64,000 nt of DNA from Symbiodinium natans. Taxonomy: Eukaryota > Sar > Dinophyceae > Suessiales > Symbiodiniaceae. Location of the stretch: assembly GCA_905221605.1 (NCBI GenBank), contig CAJNDS010002779.1, positions 419,177 through 483,176 on the forward strand. Reading direction: 5' to 3'. Made by a program: the position numbers and the translations under genes. The notes below the pieces were generated by a model, which saw nothing but the letters and a program-made list of their open reading frames with translations, had not been told where the DNA came from and made no database searches. Positions 12,061 to 22,475 of this stretch are shown piece by piece (position 1 is the first letter of the stretch; the number at the start of each line of letters is the position of its first letter).

Positions 12061-12493
12061 GCCCCCCGGGGCCTTTGAAGATGTCGTCGTGCCGTTGCCG
12101 CAGCCGGTGCCATGGAAGACAGGTGGCTGTAAGGGTTTAGGGTTTAGGGTTTAGGGTTGTTCCATTTTGCTTCACTAGCTTCGTCCCTGCGCATGCCTCT
12201 CTACCCAGCTGGCTGCGGTCGAAACTTGTGTAGTTATCGAGCTGGATATGCCACGTGTCACGTTGCGCTTGACTTGAGCTGCATGGGCCCCATTAAAGAC
12301 TCCCAGAGGTTCGGGAGAGTTGAATCATCAGCAAAGGCCTGAGCTCAAGCTCCCAAAGCACGTAAATTGGTACCTTTAGGGTTTAGGGCTTAGGGTTTAG
12401 GGTTTAGGGGTACCTTCCTGTGCCGAGCGGGCCGTGATGGCGATGCCGCGCTTCCCAACAGTCGTTGTGGCGCGGCTTGGCCCTCCAAATTGA
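12061..12493 (+). CDS. Three-exon 3' end of an unknown gene with telomere-repeat introns
   Basis: Exons read as about 12061-12122, 12209-12336 and 12428-12493 (stop TGA). The middle exon follows a pyrimidine-rich CTCTCTACCCAG and encodes a Cys-containing peptide (CGRNLCSYRAGYATCHVALD). Phases agree: phase 1 at 12122/12209 (GTGGCT donor) and phase 0 at 12336/12428 (GC donor, AG acceptor). Both introns (86 and 91 nt) contain short TTTAGGG tracts. The product is not recognised. The introner at 11909-12047 lies directly upstream, perhaps in the preceding intron. Confidence 0.5.
12128..12158. repeat. TTTAGGG tract (intronic)
   Basis: About four TTTAGGG units between the donor at 12123 and the acceptor at 12208. 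Confidence 0.85.
12373..12411. repeat. TTTAGGG tract (intronic)
   Basis: About five units, one changed to TTAGGGC, inside the intron 12337-12427. Confidence 0.85.
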
Positions 12494-12551
12494 GGTCTTC
12501 TAGCTGTGAGAGGCAAAAACGTCCACGCCATTCTGATTGTTTTCAGGATTT

Positions 12552-12606
12552 CTAAGGTTTAGGCTTTCGGGTTTAGGGTTTCGGGCTTAGGGTTTCGGGT
12601 TTAGGA
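12552..12606. repeat. Degenerate TTTAGGG/TTTCGGG tract
   Basis: Alternating TTTAGGG, TTTCGGG and TTAGGC units, clearly decayed. Confidence 0.75.
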
Positions 12607-13935
12607 CCAGCAATCCAAGGCTTTTCTGGCTGCACTTCATCCCGACCGGCGCGAAGGAGGACGAGGCGCGTAGAATGGAATGGCTCTGTTCTTACTTTGT
12701 GGTACTTTACCGTAACTTTAGATCCTTACCTTTTTTGGGTTTATTGGATTTCTTAGTAAGGCAGCTAAAAGTTTAATTTACAGCTACCCTCCTGAGTGCA
12801 GCCAAGCTTAACTTCTCCTGTAGTTGCCCCTTGACAGGGAGAAGTTTCGCTGGATGATGGCCCTCCATGCCGCAAGCGCCGAGCCCAGATCATGTCCTTG
12901 AACTCTGCAAGATGGGTATAAGGCTGGTTCCCTTTTTGTCAAGACTTCGAAGGTCACCTTTGCTGGCAGCTTTGAATGTCAGTGGCACCCATTGGCAGGC
13001 TTCCGAGGGTGGTCACATAGGGTTTTTCCAGGCATGCCGTGTGTTTGAAGCCCTGCCGCGTAGTCAACTACGACTGCCAAAAGAAGGGTTAGCAGCAGGT
13101 TAGTAGACAGACTGGCTACACCGATGGGCAAGCCGGGTAGACTTGCTCACGTTAGGCCGCTAGGCCCCCTTTTAGGTCTCCTTATCCCCCCAGCAGCCGC
13201 AAAGCCCCCGGTCAGATGCTGGTTGTCTACGGCGGCAAAGGTTGGGAGTGGAGGATGGGACCCCGGAATTCCGGGCCAAGACTTGGCACGCGTGTCCAGC
13301 GTGCAGGAGCGGAAAAGGCGGCAAAGGCGGCAAGGGCAAAAGCCACAAGGAGAAGAAGAAAGTATTGGATCTCAGCACTTGTGTTGGGTCACATGCGCTT
13401 TCTTGTTCGTGATGTCTGTGGACTTTCGCCCATGCTGTTTCACTTTCACGATTCGGTACCGCACGAGTGCATTGTGCCATTTGGGCTTCAAGCAGAGGTG
13501 TGTCTCTGGCAGGCCATGGTAGGCTTCACGTAGATGTGTGAACTATGAGGGCGTGGCCCATACCTTGTTTTCCTTCTTGGCTTCAGCTGACATCGGGCTT
13601 GTGATTGGACAGCCATGGCGCTCAAGCTCATGGACGCCAGGCCTTGTGCTTGCGCATGGTTGAAGGCATCAGTGGGTTCTGCAGCCTGTAGCCTCCACAG
13701 GGGCTCCCCAGAAGCATGGAGACTGCAACAGCTGCGTCGGCCTGAGCTGCTGGAAGCTTGCACATGTTCCGGAAAGATCGAGTTTTTGGTGAACTCTCGT
13801 GGGTAGTCGACGGATTGTTTCCGGTTTCCTCCTGAGGTGGAAGCATGCAGGGCCACAGCGTGTGCCTGCTGTTCACGCTGCCGCTTCAAGCTTTTCCAAT
13901 GCTACCGGACACAGGTGCGCACATCGAGTTGTTGC
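12607..13935 (+). other. Possible exon islands, no gene assembled
   Basis: Several short plus-strand open stretches occur, for example a Lys/Gly-rich stretch near 13305-13380 and an Ala/Cys/Leu-rich stretch at 13615-13800. No domain motif or splice-consistent join was found. Confidence 0.3.
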
Positions 13936-13942
13936 CCCTGAT

Positions 13943-14075
13943 GTAGTCCCCTCCTCCGAATATCGTCCCCCCCCCAGCCCATAATATTGAATGCCCTTAT
14001 TGTAGTTCTATTCGAGTACATGGGAGGGGTATATGGGGAGTAGGGGGGCTTCAATATTCGTTAGGGGGAGGGGAG
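13943..14075. mobile_element. Imperfect inverted-repeat element
   Basis: TAGTCCCCTCCTCCGAATAT near the left end is matched in reverse complement by ATATTCGTTAGGGGGAGGGG near the right end. AATATTGAA is also inverted inside. It is similar in size to the introners but of a different family, and only one copy was seen. Confidence 0.4.
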
Positions 14076-14416
14076 TAGTTGTTTTTGTCTTGGGATGCAT
14101 CCTCGCAACCTGTGGTCGAAGCGGCTTGTCTGTGGAGGCATCATACCCTGTCGCTTGCAGCGATCGCCTCCGCTGCAGCATGGAGCATCAGGCAATGCGT
14201 TGAGCCCAGCGCTCTTCGGAGGTTTTCCGGAAACTCTGAGAGCAGCTTGCAGTGCCTTCGTCCTGAGGTAACTGGGTGCGCCGAAGATGCAAGACAGCAG
14301 TCAGGGCCTCCCAGGCAGAGGGTTTTCTACTTAGGAATCCGAAAGGTTTCAATGACGGTCAGGCCGTCTCAAGTCTATAGCGGCTGCCTACCCAGCTGCA
14401 TTGCAGGAATGCCCAG

Positions 14417-14530
14417 AACCCAACGGTGAAACACAATCAACGCATGTACAAGATGTCCTCAATGCCTGGCTGGAGCCCTCAGCAGATGGGTCAACTTCCG
14501 GGAACTCCGGACGGCCCCCAATGCTCCTAA
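14417..14530 (+). CDS. Possible exon ending in the telomere tract
   Basis: After AG at 14415-14416 the frame reads NPTVKHNQRMYKMSSMPGW and on, and stops at a TAA formed where the CCCTAAA tract begins. The product is unknown. The minus-strand reading to the right suggests the gene orientation changes here. Confidence 0.25.
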   Translation, partial: NPTVKHNQRMYKMSSMPGWSPQQMGQLPGTPDGPQCS

Positions 14531-14612
14531 ACCCTAAACCCTAAACCCTAAACCCTAAACCCTAAACCCTAAACCCTAAACCCTAAACCCTAAACCCTAC
14601 ACCCTAAACCCT
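14525..14612. repeat. CCCTAAA tract
   Basis: About twelve nearly perfect units with a single CCCTACA. Confidence 0.95.
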
Positions 14613-15378
14613 AGGCCTCCCATGGAATGCCGTGTTCCCAAAGCTGCACGCTCTCTCGTGCCAAAATGACGACGCCAGCAATCCAGAGTCCGCCTCGAAG
14701 CATCAGCCGTTCTTGCAAGTCCATTTTCGTTGCCTGCGGCTTGGTTCTGGTATTGTAGATTTTTGCAATAACAGCCCCAAACTCTAAACCGTTATCAGAG
14801 CAGCAGCGTGGATGTGTGCCCACAAATTCGAAAGTCCAACAGTATGTTGCAACCTCTTCTCACCATTCTCCATCCAGTTCCTTGTAGACATGTGAAGAAA
14901 TTGCCTGCAGAGTTCAACTCCAGATCCACAAATGTACCTGTGTCGCCGTTTTACACCACACGTGCGACGAGAGTTCAAGGTAGTTCCTCTCATCTGCATC
15001 TGAAACCCTAAACCCTAAACCCTAAACCCTAAACCCTAAACCCTAAACCCTAAACCCTAAACCCTAAACCCTAAACCCTAAACCCTAAACCCTAAACTTC
15101 GTATGGAAAGTGTCATCGTCAGGTCTTCGACGAAGGATGTGTTGATCGTTGAGCAGAGTGCTTCTCTTTTTGCTTTGGTGATCTTGCGCCAGCTCTTTTT
15201 GGAGCAGTTTTAGAACCAGCATAAAACTTGAGTTCGACACTAAATTTCTTGATCTACGAACCAATGAGGTCGAATAGTTGTAATGAGGACCCAAGGCGTC
15301 TTCGAGGCAACCTACGGTAAGAAGCCCGCATATGAAACTCAGATTTTCTTTGAAGCTGAGGTCATTCATGGACCTCAC
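14611..15378 (-). CDS. Minus-strand gene fragment of unknown function
   Basis: On the minus strand 15378-15097 reads 94 codons (LLQKELAQDHQSKKRS within), then a telomere-type tract (15096-15002), then further open stretches. The last runs without a stop from about 14845 to 14612 (GGLWIAGVVILARESVQLW near its end) and ends at a TAG formed at the next tract. A hydrophobic stretch near the C terminus could be a membrane segment. The join of the small stretches between 14850 and 14990 is unresolved; strong GTGAGA and GTACAT donors are present. No family is recognised. Confidence 0.4.
15002..15096. repeat. CCCTAAA tract
   Basis: About thirteen perfect units; intronic if the minus-strand gene is real. 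Confidence 0.95.
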
Positions 15379-15622
15379 AGGAGTCCCCTACACCACGAAC
15401 CCTTATCTTGAAGCCCTTGAACCGAAACTCAGCAGGCCCGCACCAATCCCAAGAACTGATCAGCAACCCGGGTTAGAAACCGCAAGTCGTTTACGACCCT
15501 ATTGTAATGTCTGGTTCTCGTGACACACGGCAAGGCCGACGAGGAGAACTGTCGCTCCACAGGCCGCTCGGTTGGAAGTGACATCTCGATCCGCGTGCTG
15601 CAACTTGAAATGCTTAATTGCC

Positions 15623-15775
15623 TAGTTATTTCTCTCTCTTTTTCTATCTCTCTCTCTCTCTCTCCTCTCTGTCTCTCCCCTCTCTCTCTCTCTCTTTCGC
15701 TCTCCTCTCTATCTCTCTGTCTCTGTCTTTTTTTTTTGTTTTTCCTCTCTCTCTCTCTCTCTCGATTTGTGTCCT
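15623..15775. repeat. (CT)n microsatellite
   Basis: TCTCTC with TTTTT and CTGTCT interruptions. Ser/Leu and Arg/Glu open frames on the two strands are artefacts. Confidence 0.95.
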
Positions 15776-15887
15776 GTCTCGCTCTCCCACGAGCGCATCG
15801 AGGCAGCACGGGCACTGAGCGACGCGGAATGCTGCAGGCATCGACTGAAAGGTTGAGTCAGGTTGAGTCCGAGAGAGACTTGAACCG

Positions 15888-15939
15888 GTTTAGGGTTTAG
15901 GGATTAGGGTTAAAGGTTTAGGGTTTGGGGTTTAGGGTG
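15888..15939. repeat. Degenerate TTTAGGG tract
   Basis: About seven units with ATTAGGG and TTTGGGG variants. Confidence 0.85.
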
Positions 15940-16079
15940 CCGCAGAGTATGCGTTTTGGAGCTTCTTGCTGGCTTTTCTGCAGGCTGGCGTCCTGATTGC
16001 TGTCCCAGCTCCCTCCTTTGCTGTGCCTCGCAGCACTGGGAAAAGCTGGCAAATCCTTGCTAGGCTGCATTAACGCTCA

Positions 16080-16313
16080 TCCCTAAACCCTAAGCCCTAA
16101 GCTAGCCCTAAGCCCTAAACCCTAAACCCTAACCCTAAGCCCTAAGCAATAAACCCTAAACCCTAAACCCTAAACCCTAAACCCTAAACCCTAAACCCTA
16201 AACCCTAAACCCTAAGCCCGAAGCCCTAAACCCTAAACCCTAAACCCTAAACCCTAAACCCTAAACCCTAAACCCTAAACCCTAAACCCTAAACCCTAAA
16301 CCCTAAACCCTAG
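16080..16313. repeat. Long CCCTAAA tract
   Basis: About thirty units; the first third contains CCCTAAG and CCCTAAC variants and the rest is nearly perfect. Confidence 0.95.
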
Positions 16314-16345
16314 ACCTCCCCTGAACCCTCGCCTCCCCTACCCTA

Positions 16346-16443
16346 AGGAGATGATCAGCGTCGACAACTCCTCTGTGAACTGTGCGGCGCCCGGAGCATC
16401 GCAGATACGTGGCTGACGCAACTTACCGGTTCTGCGCAGGGAA
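16346..16443 (+). CDS. Exon of an unknown gene between two tracts
   Basis: The plus frame is open from the AG at 16344-16345 to the next tract and reads GDDQRRQLLCELCGARS, then ADTWLTQLTG. The CELC pair could bind a metal, but one pair is not diagnostic. Confidence 0.4.
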
Positions 16444-16444
16444 T

Positions 16445-16506
16445 TAAGTTTAGGGTTTAGGGTTTAGGGTTAAGGTTAGGGTTTAGGGTTTAGGGTTTAG
16501 GGTTGA
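16445..16506. repeat. TTTAGGG tract
   Basis: About nine units with one TTAAGGTTAGGG slip. Confidence 0.9.
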
Positions 16507-16647
16507 GGTGCCCCATATACTCCCTTAAAGGGCTTAGTACGGTGGCTTCTGGCACGAGTTCCCTGATGAGTAAGGCTATAACTGCGACGGCACCGGAGTC
16601 GTAGAATGCTACAGGCCTTGATGCAGTGCTGCCAGCACTTGCTCATT

Positions 16648-16806
16648 TTGTTCCCCCTTATACTAACAGTCCTTAATAGGGACTATAATAGGGGGTACGA
16701 TAATCCCTATTAAGGATGCTCCCCCTTATACTAACAGTCCTTAATGGGGGTTACAATAGGGGGTACGATAATCCCTACTAAGGACTGTTCGTTTAGGGGG
16801 GAACAT
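16648..16806. mobile_element. Inverted-repeat element, CCCCCTTATACTAACAGTCC family, two tandem parts
   Basis: Begins TGTTCCCCCTTATACTAACA and ends in a degenerate inverse AGGGGGGAACATCCC. The half-unit CCCCCTTATACTAACAGTCC occurs twice (16652 and 16722), so one element is partly duplicated. A cleaner copy is at 48292-48389. Confidence 0.8.
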
Positions 16807-16829
16807 CCCAAGTGACACTGTTAAAGCTG

Positions 16830-17414
16830 CCTTGTGTGTGTGTGTGTGTGCAGGTGCAGGGGAACCGGAAAGATGGCAGGGTGACCAGCTCAGTCCATCT
16901 CATCAGGGTGTGCCGGAGCCTCTCTATGCATGCATAGAGAGTAGGGATGCTCTTGTCAGGATCGCTGAAACTCAAGAACAAGCGACCAGCGATTGCATGG
17001 AGTGCGATGTCCCGGGAGCTGCAACCCAGTGAGTTCAGCAAGTGCGCTGGAGCATTTTTGATGAGTTCTGTCATGTGGGCTCGTGATATTCCCCCAGGCA
17101 ACGGGCAAGGTCGTCTGCGGCAAGTGCTTTGCCACCGGGCTGTCTCCTGCCAAGCTGAAGGCCTATTCGCGCGGCTCGGTCGCAGATGCTGGAGCTTGTG
17201 TCGGCGGCCGCAGAGCATGAACGCAAGCCCCAAAGCCCCGACGTGGTGTCTTATTGAGTCGCAAGGTGATGAGAAGTTCAAGAAGGACGGGCCCCAGAAA
17301 CCTTTGCCATTTGCGTGCGCCCCAGGATCTCCTCTCATGCGCATGCAGGTCGTGGCGCGGCACAGGAAGGACAAGTGCGACGATGACGGAAGGACCATGC
17401 ATTTATCTTGCTAG
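16830..17414 (+). CDS. Possible coding region with a Cys-pair exon
   Basis: A (GT)n-CAG acceptor lies near 16853. After CCCCCAG at about 17097 the frame reads TGKVVCGKCFATGLSPAKLK; the CGKCFATG sequence could be a zinc-binding turn. A longer altern­ative frame covers 16947-17414. No complete gene can be joined. Confidence 0.3.
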
Positions 17415-17524
17415 TCTTCTTCGTAGATTATGAAATTGGCTTAGATTTGTATTTGTGTATTCGTAGCTTCTTCTTCTATTGTTACGTTCTGTTTTGTAGA
17501 GAGAAATTCCTTCGGGCGCCTCGA

Positions 17525-17600
17525 GACCCTAAACCCTACACCCTAAACCCTAAACCCTACACCCTAAACCCGAGGCCCGAAACCCTAAACCCGAAACCCG
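17525..17600. repeat. Degenerate CCCTAAA tract
   Basis: Units CCCTAAA, CCCTACA and CCCGAAA, about ten in all. Confidence 0.85.
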
Positions 17601-17689
17601 GCTTCGCATCGCTGGCTGGCAGGGCGAATTTGAGGCGCGTCATGTCAAAAGCCATTGCTTCCTGGCTGCAAGGGCAAGAATATAGTGAG

Positions 17690-17930
17690 AGAGCAGTATA
17701 GTAGTTGCTACGTTACTATTTTACCATGGTACTAGAATTACTAGAGTAAAATAGTCAAGTAGTAATATAGTAATGTGTGAATAGGGTAGTATAGCAAGAA
17801 AGTAGGATAGGAACATAGTAAATATCGAACATAGTAATGCAGTAATATAGTCATTAGTAGCATAATCCTGTAGTCTAATATGAGAATACAGGACTATCAT
17901 AATATATTCATATCTCAGAATATATGAACA
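17690..17930. repeat. AT-rich TAGTA-type low-complexity region
   Basis: Imperfect TAGTA, ATAGTAAT and AATAGTC words with many stops on both strands and no gene. Confidence 0.7.
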
Positions 17931-17955
17931 TCACAAGATCAGAATATCAAACTGA

Positions 17956-18106
17956 TGCCAATGCACTGGCTCCTTCAACAAGTCAGCCTTTCGCCAGGCG
18001 GAGGTCGAGGCCAAGCAGGCCGCGTCAGAAGGAAGAGAAGCTCAGCAACTGAGGGCTCCCGAGAAGCCGAAAGAGGAGCCAAAGGGCACTTGGATCGGAG
18101 TTGAGT
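17956..18106 (+). CDS. Lys/Glu/Ala-rich exon abutting a tract
   Basis: The frame is open from 17956 and reads AFRQAEVEAKQAASEGREAQ, then PEKPKEEPKGTWIGVE. It stops at the TAG that starts the TTTAGGG tract. The composition suggests a charged helix or linker. Function unknown. Confidence 0.45.
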
Positions 18107-18236
18107 AGGGTTTAGGGTTTAGGGTTTAGGGTTTAGGGTTTAGGGTTTAGGGTTTAGGGTTTAGGGTTTAGGGTTTAGGGTTTAGGGTTTAGGGTTCAGG
18201 GTTTAGGGTTTAGGGTTTAGGGTTCCCTAAACCCTC
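18105..18236. repeat. TTTAGGG tract with terminal switch to CCCTAAA
   Basis: About sixteen TTTAGGG units, then a short CCCTAAACCC at 18223-18234, so the tract ends in an opposite-orientation stub. Confidence 0.95.
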
Positions 18237-18239
18237 GAA

Positions 18240-19130
18240 AGACCCCACGCTCCTTTTCACCTGAGTGTGGATGGAGGCGTTGTAAAGCTTCACACGCTCA
18301 GGCTATGAAAGTAGAGCAGCTGCTGGTCGGGCTGCGCCAAGACCCATCCCAGAGTTGCGGAGCGCAAGCCGGAAAAACATGGCATGCAGAAAAATGGTTT
18401 GGGCGCCAGCCAGCGGGCTTGGGCATGTCTCTCATTCTGGGATTTTGCGGACTGAGGTCATGTTTCTGTCGGACATGTGGCAATTTCACCTGGACTCCAA
18501 CCAATGGTGCGGCAGCTCAGCTCATCCTGCTCATTGCCTCATCGCCTTCGCGGAAGCATGGTGCGGGGGGGGGGGGAAAGGTACACACAGAGGCGCCCAA
18601 CCCCTGTCGACTGCATGGTGCGCTAGCTGAGCATCGATGACCAGCTACCCGCAAAGGACGCCGATCGACTACGGTGAAGGCCCGCTGGGGAGATGGTCTG
18701 AGCCTCGTCTGACGTTGCGGAGGAGGGGTTTCCCTCTGCACGTCCAAGGAAGGAAGGGGCCACACCTGTCTTCAACAACAGCAGGGGGCCCGGGAATCTG
18801 TCAGTTCTCGCACAAGTTGATGTGCTGCGAGACGAGGAATCGGAATCCATGTCGGTGCACCTTGCAAGTATGGAGTGTCAGCGGCTGTCAGAAGAGCAGG
18901 TCAGCTGGTCTTGATGGGTGGCTCCACCGAAACGTCCGTGAAGTTTGCAAGGCTACGTGCCCTTGGAGAGTGCTCGCACAGGATAGAACCTGACCCTCCC
19001 GCGCCAGGAATGACGTTTGGGTGCGCAGCTTACGTTTGATGATGCAGCATGCATGCAGAGCAGACTTGAGTCACCTGCCCTCCGAGCCTCAGCATGCTGC
19101 GTCTTCTCGAGTGGCCGACAGGTGCTAGCG
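18240..19130. other. No gene assigned
   Basis: Overlapping short open frames occur on both strands, with a poly-G run at about 18567-18577. None has a domain motif or clear splice neighbours. Confidence 0.4.
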
Positions 19131-19133
19131 TAG

Positions 19134-19290
19134 AAACCCTAAACCCTAAAGCCTAAACCCTAGACCCTAGACCCTAAACCCGAAACCCTGAACCTTAAAC
19201 CATAAACCCTGAACCCTAAATCCTGAACCCTAAACCCCAAACCCTAAAACCCTAAACCCTAAAACCTGAACCCTAAACCCTAACCCCTAA
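19134..19290. repeat. Degenerate CCCTAAA tract
   Basis: About twenty-two units with many CCCTGAA, CCTTAAA, CCATAAA and CCCCAAA variants. Confidence 0.9.
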
Positions 19291-19301
19291 CGCGGCATGA
19301 G

Positions 19302-20385
19302 CACAAGGTCTTTAAGCCTCTTCCAGGAGGTGGGGGCGCCTGGCGCAAGGTGCGAACATCGAATACTCCGGTGCCCAGGCCCGGCAGGTTTAGGGTTTAG
19401 GGTTTAGGGTTTAGGGTTTAGGGTTTAGGGTTTAGGGTTTAGGGTTTAGGGTTTAGGTTTAGGGTTGCTTGCGCGAAATCATCCTGGGCCTGCGAGGCGG
19501 GGCCATGTCATTGTGGCCAACCACTCGCACGTGATCATGTTCGGGGGCAAGGCGCGATTGCAAGACCACACAAGCCAAAATTCCCTAAACCCTAAACCCT
19601 AAACCCTCAGCCCTAAACCCTAAACCCTAAACCCTAAACCCCATTGTGTGCTTCCCTGGCCCAGACGACCCCTCGCCTGGAAAAGAGGCTCCGCCGGCTC
19701 CAGACTTTGCGGTTTAGGTTTGGGGTTTAGGGTTTAGGGTTTAGGGTTTTTTGTGGTTTTTCGCTGTGTTGGCGTCGCCCTTCGCCTTGTGAGGCTTCAT
19801 GGGCGCAGGGGTTTAGGGTTTAGGGTTTAGGGTTTTTTGTGGTTTTTGCAAGAAGCGCAAAGAGGGCCGTCGAGGAGATGGAGGAGAACTTTCCGGACCT
19901 TGAGTACACACCACAGTCGCGGCCCTCAGGGTCTAGGGTCTAGGGTCTAGGGTTTAGGGTTTAGGGTTTAGGGTTTAGGGTTTCGGGTTTAGGGTTTAGG
20001 GTTGAGGGTTCCGGGTTCAGGGTTCAGGGTTTAGGGTTTAGGCTTTAGGGTCTAGGGTCCCCAAAAGATGTCCGCGGAGCGTCCACGAAGCACCCAAACC
20101 CCCCAACACGCCCAGGCGGAAAGAGAAGTGCTTGATCGACCTCTGGGCCATCTCCAAAGCCTGGGCCTGAGAGTAGCTGAAGAAGTCTGAAGAGTAGGAA
20201 TAGATGGACAAGACATACAAATCGGTAAGTACATGAAAAAGTAAGCACACGCATGCATGCATGCATGCATGCATGCATGCATGCATGCATGCATGCATGC
20301 ATGCATGCATGCAGACATACATACATACATACATACATACATACATACATACATACATACATACATACATACACACATACATACG

Positions 20386-20426
<41 letters not shown>

Positions 20427-22475
20427 GTGTGCATGTAAATGCGTACATAAAGGAGTGAAATAAGCAAAAACACGTATATATATATATATGTCTATATATA
20501 TATATATATATAGAAACAGACATGAAAAAGCATAACAACACAGAGAGAGAGAGAGAGAGAGATATAGATACACATAATACGGTTGCACCTTTGTGATGAT
20601 GTGTGTACTTATATTGATGCCAATTCGGGGTGGGGGGCTTGTCACATGTCCTCACAGGATGAGATGCTCGCAGAGGGCTCCAGCCATCCTCCCAGGCTCG
20701 GTGATGCTTGGAAGCTCCTGAAGCATCGGGCCTGAGATGTACCTGCCGTTATATGTGAGGTGGCGAGAAGGTGCACCGTTCCCAGCGGGGTGCCGCTGCT
20801 TGGCTTCAGAAGACCCATTTCTGAAGACCCGAGCCACTGGGGACTTTGGATCGATCAGGATGGGGCGGAACTGGGTCTTTCCTTCGCGACAATCTTGGAA
20901 AGACTCTTGCCTGCAGTTGCCTTTCACTGAGTTCACTGTGCTGGACCCTGTCAGGGGTCCTCAATGTCTTGCATGTCACGTTGCAGGAAGTACTTGGCCA
21001 TGTTCGGGGGCCGCCACTTAAGTGCTGGGAGCGTCTGACACCGAGTGCGAACACATCAATTTGGTGTTGCACGTGGCCTGTTTTTTGCAGCTCACCAGGA
21101 AGAGCACAAGGACACCAGCGTCCGAATCTTAACATTGTGAACGTGCGACGATGAGGTGTAGGGGGATGTTGCCTGCATCTCGAAGAAAGCCCGCGGTGCC
21201 CACCAAGCCATGTCCGCAGTGTGAACAAGCGGCGCCAAAGGGCGTAGGGCTTGAGCGCCCTGGTGAGGTGTACGTGTACTACGACGACCTTTGGCTGTAC
21301 GACTTCGTCGAGGCCTGTAGTGTGCGTCGTGAGGTCCCCTAAGCCCTAAACCCTAAACCCTAAACCCTGAACCCTGAACCCTAAACCCTACCCTAAACTC
21401 TAAACCTAAACCCGAAACTGAATTGTCTGCCACCCGTCGTGTGCCACTTGCCGAGGATTCCTGGAGCCAGGCTCCGACGAAAGGTGCCAGGCCTTGAAGC
21501 AGCTGGCAGCGCACTAGTAATAATGATAGGAATGATAAAAGTAATAGTAATAGTGGTATTAATAGTAATAGTAATAGTAATCGTAATAGGAATAGTAATT
21601 GTAATAGTAATAGTAATAGTAATCGTAATAGTAATTGTAATAGTAATAGTAATGGTAATAGTATTAGTAATGGTAATAGTAATAGTAATGGTAATAGTAT
21701 TAGTAATAGTGATAATAGTAATAGTAATAATCATAGTCATAGTCATAGTAATGACAATAGTAATAGTAATGGCCAAAGGCCTTAGTTTGTTAGTTTGTGG
21801 CATGGAGGCCTTGCCCTCGAGATCATCATGGTGCTGCCACCTTGAACGACAAGCTTTACGTAGACCTGGCAAGATGTTTCTGCGAAGCGGCGTGTACCGG
21901 AGAGAGGAGGGCAGAGACCTCGCCAGATTTATGGCGGCCGACAGTCCGAGCGACGGGCGGCTGATTCCGTGCTCTCTGATGTGTGGAGCCGTGGGCTTAG
22001 GGAGTCTCGTTCTGAGCACGAATGTGAGCCAAATGCTCAGACTGTCTACAGTTCCAAGCCTACAGGCTACGACATCAACACGCACATGTGGACGGAGCAC
22101 GTCCCAGTGGCCGGTGGACTCAAGCTCCGGCGGTTGTCGTTTTGTGGCCAAAGGAGCGCAGTTGAGAGCTGCAGGGTATGGCGCCCAGCGCACGCTTTAT
22201 GCCGGGAGTGCGTGGGCCTCAATCTTCGAGTGGTCCTTGTTCGGTGATTGCATACTGCTAGGAAGAGTCGGAGTCCTATGGACCCTTCCCGAGGTCAGAA
22301 GTTCTTTACAAGGGCACGGAGCACCTTGCGGTTTTCGCAGGTGGGGGCGGGGCCTTCCAGTGCCAAGCCACCTGGACTGCTCTTTGGGGTACTAGGTGAG
22401 ATGTTGCCTGGCTCGACGAAGCGGACCACGCTGAATGATGTGTGGGTGTTCAACCCCTCCTCAGATGGGGCCTAA
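19302..22475 (+). CDS. Kelch-repeat protein, multi-exon
   Basis: Exons I can support are 19302-19387, 19497-19551, about 21240-21320, about 21811-21859, 22066-22113 and 22341-22475. The first two join across a telomere-type intron into one Kelch unit: WRKVRTSNTPVPRPG, then RRGHVIVANHSHVIMFGGK. Later exons carry VYVYYDDLWLYDF, HHGAATLNDKLY, GYDINTHMWTEH and TLNDVWVFNP, all typical Kelch blade signatures. Kelch domains form beta-propellers used for protein binding. Blades are incomplete, so several exons are missing or misread, and adjacent Kelch genes cannot be excluded. The stretch between 19552 and 21240 holds telomere tracts, microsatellites and perhaps another gene. The stop is TAA at 22473. 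Confidence 0.6.
19388..19496. repeat. TTTAGGG tract forming a 109-nt intron in the Kelch gene
   Basis: The donor is the first GTTTAG of the tract and the acceptor is GCGAG at 19496. The tract has about eleven units to 19468. Both exons are phase 2 and the Kelch motif is continuous across it. Confidence 0.8.
19584..19643. repeat. CCCTAAA tract
   Basis: About eight units with one CCCTCAG, in the opposite orientation to the tract 115 nt upstream although both sit in the same plus-strand gene region. Confidence 0.9.
19708..19850. repeat. Two short TTTAGGG tracts sharing a GGTTTTTTGTGGTTTTT tail
   Basis: Tracts at 19710-19748 and 19808-19834 both end in GGGTTTTTTGTGGTTTTT. The repeated tail suggests a local duplication. 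Confidence 0.8.
19851..19929 (+). CDS. Acidic exon between tracts
   Basis: The plus frame reads RAVEEMEENFPDLEYTPQSR between two telomere-type tracts. It may be a further exon of the Kelch gene, but it carries no Kelch motif. Confidence 0.35.
19928..20058. repeat. Degenerate TTTAGGG tract
   Basis: About eighteen units with TCTAGGG, TTCAGGG and TTTCGGG variants. Confidence 0.9.
20252..20565. repeat. GCAT, CATA, AT and GA microsatellites in series
   Basis: (GCAT)n at 20252-20312, (CATA)n to about 20382, (AT)n at 20385-20426 and 20474-20512, then (GA)n at 20541-20562. Long open frames over this block are artefacts. Confidence 0.95.
20652..20936 (-). CDS. Possible minus-strand terminal exon
   Basis: A 94-codon minus frame reads non-repetitively (RPILIDPKSPVARVFRNG; HLTYNGRYISGPMLQELP) and stops at 20652. 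If real, it is a gene on the opposite strand inside the span of the Kelch exons. No family is recognised, and a plus frame competes. Confidence 0.3.
   Translation of the reverse strand: MNSVKGNCRQESFQDCREGKTQFRPILIDPKSPVARVFRNGSSEAKQRHPAGNGAPSRHLTYNGRYISGPMLQELPSITEPGRMAGALCEHLIL
21339..21420. repeat. Degenerate CCCTAAA tract
   Basis: About eleven units; its first TAA ends the plus frame that carries the VYVYYDDLW Kelch motif. Confidence 0.9.
21520..21775. repeat. (AATAGT)n microsatellite
   Basis: Imperfect GTAATA/AATAGT array between two Kelch exons, so probably intronic. Confidence 0.95.

Noticed and set aside
20038-20655. Frames of 142 to 205 codons on the minus strand
   Set aside because: They read through GCAT, CATA, AT and GA microsatellites.
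21393-22193. 266-codon minus frame and 318-codon plus frame
   Set aside because: Both cross the AATAGT microsatellite; the Kelch motifs lie in other plus frames with splice sites.
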